From the NCBI GenBank assembly GCA_054601695.1, contig BAAHQB010000318.1, positions 62,001-126,000 of the forward strand: a stretch of DNA of 64,000 bases, given 5' to 3'. Source of the stretch: Amorphochlora amoebiformis. Taxonomy: Eukaryota > Cercozoa > Chlorarachniophyceae. Every line of letters begins with the position of its first letter. Within the stretch, counting starts at the first letter, position 1. The position numbers and the translations under genes are program-made. The notes below the pieces were generated by a model that searched no databases, was not told where the DNA came from, and saw only the letters and a list, made by a program, of their open reading frames with translations. Positions 36,644 to 64,000 of this stretch are shown in pieces.

Positions 36644-36995
36644 CACTTGTTTCCAACCTGGCTTCTGAGTATCTGATATTCCCCACCCCCTCGATCTCCC
36701 AAACTTCCCCGACTTTGCGCGCCATTCCCCACTTGCCGACCACGACACGCGCTGTCTCTCGACTCCCTCCTCTTTTGCTCTCACTGCCGTCTCCCACTGC
36801 TGTCCCTCCTCTGTCCCTCCTCTGTCCCTCCTTTGTCCCTCCTCTGTCCCTCCTTTGTCCCTCCTCTGTCCCTGCTCCCCCCCTCGCGCTCTCACTGTCG
36901 ACTCTCCCCCTCTCCGGTCTGTTTGGGCGTGTTGCAGGTATTGGACACTCGATCTCAAGAGGTACTTACAAATATATACATATATATATATATAT

Positions 36996-37071
<76 letters not shown>

Positions 37072-37130
37072 ATATATATATATATATATATATTCTAGAT
37101 GTATATTTATATAGATATACACATACATGC

Positions 37131-37175
<45 letters not shown>

Positions 37176-37320
37176 TATATATAATAAATTTATATATATG
37201 ATAAATTTATATATATATATATATACATATATTTACATATAATATGTATGTATACATGCATTTTATCTAAATATGTGCATTCAGATTGTTAAGTTCGGAT
37301 GAAATAGTCAGGGATGCTAA

Positions 37321-37351
<31 letters not shown>

Positions 37352-37358
37352 CGTATAC

Positions 37359-37409
<51 letters not shown>

Positions 37410-37836
37410 TATATATATATAGACACACATATAATATATATGTATACATGCATTTTATCTAAATATGTGTATTCAGATTGTTAAGTTCGGATGAAATAGT
37501 CAGGGATGCTAAGGTGCTTTTTCAGGGCATTGGATTCAAGGTTTATACTTAAGATGTATAGTTATTCACGCAGTCACAGATACTAAGCTGCTATTTCAGG
37601 AAATATTTAAGCTTATACTTAAGATGTATACTTATTCAAATGAATTCACATATTTTTAATATATGTGTGTGTATATATGTGTGTATACATGTGTGTGCAC
37701 ATAAATATTTATTTATTTAAGCAAACTTATATACATATATATGTTACATATATATATACATATATACATATATATAATATATACATATATGTATGTATAT
37801 ATATATATATATACATATACATTTATATATAAAAAA

Positions 37837-37870
<34 letters not shown>

Positions 37871-38060
37871 TATGTATATATGGATGTATTTAGGTATCGG
37901 GGAATACCGCAAGCTGGAACGGAGAGGATATTGGGGGCCTCGCCTTAGCACAGGTATATACTATATACAAACATATATATATATATATACATTTATGTAT
38001 ATATATATATATATATATATAGATAGATACGTATATGTATGAAATATTTATATATGTATA

Positions 38061-38105
<45 letters not shown>

Positions 38106-38180
38106 ATGTATATATATATACACACACACATATATATATATATAATATATATATATATGTACATATGTATATGTGTTTTC

Positions 38181-38213
<33 letters not shown>

Positions 38214-38243
38214 TATATAGGTCTACTTATATACATATAGATT

Positions 38244-38274
<31 letters not shown>

Positions 38275-38421
38275 TTAGTATATACATACATATACACATG
38301 TGTGTGCCTGTGTGTAAATATATATATAAATATTTATTATGGGTGTATAAATCATATATTTTAAAATATACATGTATATTATTGTATGTATTTATGAATA
38401 TAAAATGTATATGCATATATT

Positions 38422-38452
<31 letters not shown>

Positions 38453-38460
38453 GTATAATA

Positions 38461-38501
<41 letters not shown>

Positions 38502-38675
38502 ATATAGACATATATTCTTCATGCAATATATATATATATATATATATGTATGTATATTATATATAAATATATATATATATATTATATACATACATATATA
38601 TATATATATATACATAAGTATGCACACAGCATATTATACAAATAGCGTATAGAATAAGTTATCATTATATATATG

Positions 38676-38710
<35 letters not shown>

Positions 38711-38831
38711 GTATGTGTATATATGTATGTATATATATATATATTTATATATATATATATATATAACTTTGTAATATATTGTATACTGCAACACTAACAA
38801 CAATACTGCTAGTAGCAATGATAATAATACA

Positions 38832-38888
<57 letters not shown>

Positions 38889-39016
38889 TATAACAATACT
38901 GGTAGTAGCAATAGTAATAATACAGTACATGATTTCTTCATCTTCAGGAGCATCTGAGCGATCGATGGAAAGCGGCATTACTGCAACTCTCCGCCGCCAA
39001 CTCGAAAAAGGCCTGA
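30908..39016 (+). CDS. Tandem PUB-domain protein, N-terminus not found
   Basis: Exons: 30908-30954, 31960-31991, 32729-32781, 33051-33092, 33356-33401, 33602-33665, 33996-34064, 34429-34482, 34830-34860, 35926-35949, 36258-36298, 36938-36961, 37477-37540, 37894-37953, 38948-39016; all phases join, 239 residues from the first exon. First PUB-like domain: [69 protein letters not shown]. Second, more divergent: [42 protein letters not shown], then a helix ending [13 protein letters not shown] and a stop. PUB domains dock on p97/Cdc48. Two introns (33093, 33402) would need GC donors. The first exon joins in phase 0 with GEIL of the preceding gene, so the two could be one long gene with three PUB domains. 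Confidence 0.72.
32262..32535 (+). repeat. CA-rich minisatellite, about 50-60 bp unit
   Basis: About five units of ACACACATGGACATACACAT then ATACATAC and ACGTACACATATAC, inside the intron between exons 31960-31991 and 32729-32781. The Val/Cys and His/Thr open frames on both strands come from this repeat. Confidence 0.9.
33832..34050 (+). repeat. Duplicated 5' part of a PUB exon
   Basis: The first 49 nt of exon 33996-34064 (GTTGCATCC, to GAGCAAGAC) are present upstream at 33837-33885 with two substitutions (ATTAGT for GTTGGT). An AG lies in front and the copy runs straight into TA with no donor. Confidence 0.93.
34680..34730 (+). repeat. Diverged copy of a PUB exon segment
   Basis: ACCCGATGTAGCGTTCCTAC then AAATGCCATCGCTACACT matches the exon 34429-34482 segment (CCCGATGTAGCATTCCTACG then AAAAGCCATCGCCGACTT) with about seven changes. 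It lies in the following TA intron, is left-truncated, and has no clean acceptor. Confidence 0.85.
34925..35700 (+). repeat. Long polypyrimidine repeat in an intron
   Basis: About 770 bp of almost pure C/T on the + strand. The unit is about 25 bp, CTCTCTTTCTGTC then a run of 7-12 T then CC, and G occurs mainly in CTGTC. It lies between exons 34830-34860 and 35926-35949. The 351-residue Phe/Ser/Leu frame through it is an artefact. Such tracts can form triplex DNA and may also serve as a very long polypyrimidine tract. Confidence 0.92.
36780..36890 (+). repeat. 14-bp tandem repeat (TCCCTCCTCTGTCC)
   Basis: Six to seven units of CTCTGTCCCTCCTTTGTCCC type, within a C-rich pyrimidine island (36655-36935) just upstream of exon 36938-36961. 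Confidence 0.88.
37258..37545 (+). repeat. Duplicated 5' part of exon 37477-37540 with acceptor
   Basis: The intron end CATTTTATCTAAATATGTG, its CAG and the first 37 nt of the exon are present at 37285-37321 and 37477-37513. The first copy ends in CATATATA instead of continuing, and has no donor. A further short duplication (TTATACTTAAGATGTATA) follows at 37542 and 37611. Confidence 0.93.
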
Positions 39017-41153
<2,137 letters not shown>

Positions 41154-42260
41154 TTAGATCTTGGTGTAGATGGGCATAGCGCTGTGGTTCGAGATGCACT
41201 TGATCTTTCCCTTTGCGGCGAGCTCTTTGATGCAGCGACGCGCGACACTAGCGTTGATCTTGTATGCCTCGACCATCGTGTAGACGGTGATCATTTTCAT
41301 CTTCTTGGGGACCTATTACATATTTGGCTTGTATGCTTTCGTGCGTGAATTCGTGTTAATCTCTTCTTATCGCTCTCTATCTCGCTTAGCTCTCCTCTTT
41401 CTCCTACTCCAGCTCTCCCTCGCTTTCGCTCTCCCTCTCGCTTTCGCTCTCCCTCTCGCTTTCGCTCTCCCTCTCGCTTTCGCTCTCCCTCTCGCTCTCT
41501 CGCTTTCGCTCTCCCTCTCGCTCTCTCGCTTTCGCTCTCCCTCTCGCTCTCTCGCTTTCGCTCTCCCTCTCGCTCTCTCGCTTTCGCTCTCCCTCTCGCG
41601 CTCTCGCTTTCGCTCTCCTCTCGCTCTCGAACTTGGCTTTAGATCTCCCTCTCGCTTGCACTGTCACTAAATATCTATCCATCCAAATTTCTTTCTCTAC
41701 CTCCGAAAAGAGCTTCTTGTGCAACTCTCCGTTGAGGACAACGGCGTAGTTTTTCTTATCACGAACCTTACCCTTGGACCACTGGGAAAGGGGAAAGGGG
41801 GGGGGGTTTTACGGGGTGGGGCCAGGGGTTAATTCTACGAAGACATAGAAAGAGAGAGAGAAGAAAACTAGATAACAAAAGAGCCAGACAGCAAGCGAGA
41901 TGAGCATGCGAGAGTGTGCTGGGAATCTCACTTTTTTCTTTCCCTTGGAACGGGACGAAGACGCGGCGGCAAGAGCCTTCTGGGCCTTTGACTTTTGGGG
42001 CTGTTTCGGGGGCTGAACGCAAACGTCAAAGATTTGTGTTAGACCAGGGAATAGAAAAGAAGGGGTGGACAGAGCTGATGTGGGCATGAGTGGGGTTCAC
42101 ACGCATTCGAGGCGCGAGAATTCAATGCTGGAGGACCGGGAGAATTTCAAAAGAGTGGGGAGGGGACGAGTTTGGTACAATTCAATCACACGAAAAAGTG
42201 AAATAGAAGTCATGCGGAGAGGGAGAAGGCAAAGGCGCCAAACTCAAGCAGCATCACCAT
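41154..42260 (-). CDS. RPS25: Ribosomal protein eS25 (RPS25)
   Basis: Small-subunit cytosolic ribosomal protein. Exons: 42258-42260 (ATG alone), 41932-42012, 41701-41781, 41154-41312; 107 residues. The N-terminus is MPPKQPQKSKAQK and a Lys-rich tail leads into WSKGKVRDKKNYAVVLNGEL, the family's most conserved block. The winged-helix part is KMKMITVYTMVEAYKINASV, RRCIKELAAKGKIKCISNHS and AMPIYTKI. The family usually has about 100-125 residues. The start codon is placed on its own exon because ATG is followed at once by GTGATG, and the next exon begins with PPK as in other eS25. The alternative is an in-frame upstream ATG at 42085-42087 with no first intron. Introns are 245, 150 and 388 nt. The last holds a CTCTCGCTTTCGCTCTCC repeat but no TA. 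Confidence 0.95.
41395..41655 (+). repeat. CTCTCGCTTTCGCTCTCC repeat in the eS25 intron
   Basis: About ten units of an 18-26 bp pyrimidine-rich repeat on the + strand (purine on the transcribed RNA). The Ala/Leu/Ser and Arg/Glu/Ser frames in it are artefacts. Confidence 0.9.
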
Positions 42261-42853
42261 CGCTGTCTAGTGCGCGGCGAAACTAAATTCTCCGAAGAAC
42301 GAAAAAATAGAATCACATTTGCAGATATCTCTTATATTCATACTTAAATATCTTGAAACATACACATCCGAAAAGATCTCTAAACTATCGGATAAATTCA
42401 AATCTTTTCGGCTTTCGTAACTCGCCGAAGCGCCGCAAGGTGATGGGCAACACCGCTTCCCGAACCGCATCCATAGAGACCCCTGGGGATAATTTTGACT
42501 TTTCGTCAATATTTCTAGACTAGATGGGTTTGAGTCAATACGGTCTATTTGGTTGTGGGATAAAATAGGCTGGGCAGAGGGTATATTTCATGTGTATTAC
42601 GTTTTCCAAATGTGTCGATGCATGTTATGCGCTGCAGAGCCTTTTGGACTTATAGACGGAAATTTTGACGCATGAAATTTTTAGGGAGAAGAATTTTATG
42701 CATAGCAGTACTTGGAAAGGGATGATAATTGGTAGGTGGGAAATAGCGACTTTGGAAATCAAATATTTCCACATCAATTGCAAGTTCTGAGATACATGTA
42801 ATGAAATCACAGGCAAAAAAGTCGCCTTCTGCGTTAACAAATAAACAGCCACC
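42261..42853. promoter_or_regulatory. Divergent promoter of the two ribosomal protein genes
   Basis: A TA-array-free spacer of 593 bp between the starts of eS25 (-) and uS15 (+), which fits co-regulation of ribosomal protein genes. No consensus box was recognised. Short open frames on the - strand (42267-42897) show no known domain. Confidence 0.5.
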
Positions 42854-43514
42854 ATGGGTCGTATGCATAGCAAGGGGTAAAACCAACTCAATTCCAACTC
42901 AATTCAAAAAGCCACAGACACGTAAAATTAACATTCGAGACGAGCCCTTATGTATCGTGTGACTCTTTATCAGGAAGGGTATCTCCCGTAAGTCCCTCCC
43001 GTACCGCCGCAGTCCCCCCTCCTGGTGTAAGATTACTGCGGAGCAGGTGAAAACTGAGATCCTCAAGTACGCCAAGAAGGGATACACGCCCAGCCAAATT
43101 GGTGTAATTCTGAGGGACTCTAGCGGGATCCCCCAGGTGCAGCAGATCACCGGATCCAAGATCCTCCGTATTCTCAAAGTTGCCGGTAGCGATTAATTAT
43201 TCATATTGTGAAATTTGGGGTTTTCTTGATCATTTTGCCAACCTACACCATTTCTAAGTGTCCTGTCGGTCAGTAACTTTTTAATCTAATCAGGTCAAGC
43301 CCCCAACCTTCCCGAGGACCTCTACTCCCTTATCAAGAAGGCCGTGACCATTCGCAAGCACCTTGAGAAGAACCGCAAGGACAAGGACTCTAAGTTCCGC
43401 CTCATCCTCATCGAGAGCCGCATCCACAGACTGGCTCGCTACTACAAACTGAAGAAGCACCTTCCACCTAACTGGAAGTACGAGTCGTCCACCGCCTCCA
43501 CTCTTCTTGCCTAA
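42854..43514 (+). CDS. RPS13: Ribosomal protein uS15 (RPS13)
   Basis: Small-subunit cytosolic ribosomal protein that binds 18S rRNA. Exons: 42854-42876, 42974-43185, 43294-43514; 151 residues, the same length as the human protein. It begins [20 protein letters not shown]. Other conserved blocks are [57 protein letters not shown] and [19 protein letters not shown], ending [16 protein letters not shown]. The three exons join in phase and the start is fixed by the MGRMH signature after ACC. Introns of 97 and 108 nt contain no TA array. Confidence 0.98.
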
Positions 43515-47882
<4,368 letters not shown>

Positions 47883-48004
47883 CGCTGTGCGTCAGCGCGA
47901 TATCTTAGAGAGTCTCCGATATTTCTTGAAAGAAATGCCCGGGGATCCCCTGCAGATCCCTGGGAACCCCCATCCCGGGCATTTGTTGTGGCGTCCTGGG
48001 CACG
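47883..48004. promoter_or_regulatory. Divergent promoter, ankyrin-like gene and transporter
   Basis: Only 122 bp separate the two start codons. It holds a near palindrome, ATGCCCGGGGATCCCC then GGGAACCCCCATCCCGGGCAT (about 47936-47981), readable as ATGCCCGGG on both strands. This could be a paired regulatory site. Confidence 0.5.
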
Positions 48005-63637
<15,633 letters not shown>

Positions 63638-63839
63638 CTTGATTGGAGTTTAGGAGAGTTTCAACCATAAACAGAGAAACACACACACGGATGGTCATGC
63701 AGTCAGCTTTTGTATGAGAAAGAAGAGACGTGGTGTAATAACACAATGTAAAGAGAAATTAAGTCATGTATATGTTGATACGCTGGCCAATGACATCTCC
63801 CTCTTCCCCTCCCTCTCCATGAATATATATACGTGCATG

Positions 63840-63916
<77 letters not shown>

Positions 63917-64000
63917 CATGTACACACACACACACATTCATATGTACACACACACACATTCACATCTATATATGTATATGTATATACATATATACATATG
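63638..64000. other. Upstream of the F-BAR/RhoGAP gene
   Basis: The sequence at 63638-63660 reads TCCTAAACTCCAATCAAG on the - strand, a good branch point plus acceptor, so a further 5' exon is likely. A candidate is the - strand ATG at 63821 ([14 protein letters not shown]). TA array at 63840-63915 and CA repeats to the window end. Confidence 0.5.

Noticed and set aside
41287-41724. Ala/Leu/Ser and Arg/Glu/Ser open frames
   Set aside because: They lie in the last eS25 intron and come from a pyrimidine minisatellite.

Overview
This is nuclear DNA from a unicellular eukaryote, probably a protist or alga, and it looks subtelomeric. The genes are spliced (GT..AG), two encode cytosolic ribosomal proteins (eS25, uS15), and one encodes an enhancer-of-polycomb subunit of NuA4-type acetyltransferase. 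Interstitial TTAGGG/CCCTAA blocks recur in the first 17 kb. I cannot name the species. No bacterial, viral, rRNA, tRNA or transposase signal was seen.

Most of the window is (TA)n sequence, and most TA arrays lie inside introns. Genes were therefore rebuilt by hand: I looked for GC-richer islands flanked by AG and GT and kept only chains in which every intron phase agrees. Most long open frames (Tyr/Ile, Thr/His, Phe/Leu runs) are microsatellite artefacts and are left out.

Layout: 1-1572, TA arrays and telomere-like blocks. 1573-13519 (+), an unrecognised protein in about 18 small exons, with telomeric blocks in its introns. 13520-16925, telomeric and subtelomeric repeats with a probable PH-domain gene. 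16926-20500 (+), a small membrane protein. 21045-21967 (-), an acidic RGG protein. 23155-24308 (-), EPL1. 24558-30558 (+), a UBA-UBA-PUB protein, followed by 30908-39016 (+), a protein with two PUB domains. 41154-42260 (-), eS25. 42854-43514 (+), uS15. 45872-47882 (-), a secretory ankyrin-like protein. 48005-53872 (+), a nucleotide-sugar-transporter-like protein. 55656-63637 (-), a proline-rich F-BAR/RhoGAP protein.

Three gene pairs are divergent (EPL1/UBA-PUB, eS25/uS15, ankyrin/transporter) with spacers of 120-600 bp. The four convergent spacers share a strong excess of the tetranucleotide CTAG. EPL1 and the ribosomal genes have short ordinary introns, while neighbouring genes have introns of up to 2 kb made largely of TA. 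Several TA introns carry tandem partial copies of the adjacent exon together with its splice site. The two neighbouring PUB genes suggest a local Cdc48/p97-adaptor cluster.
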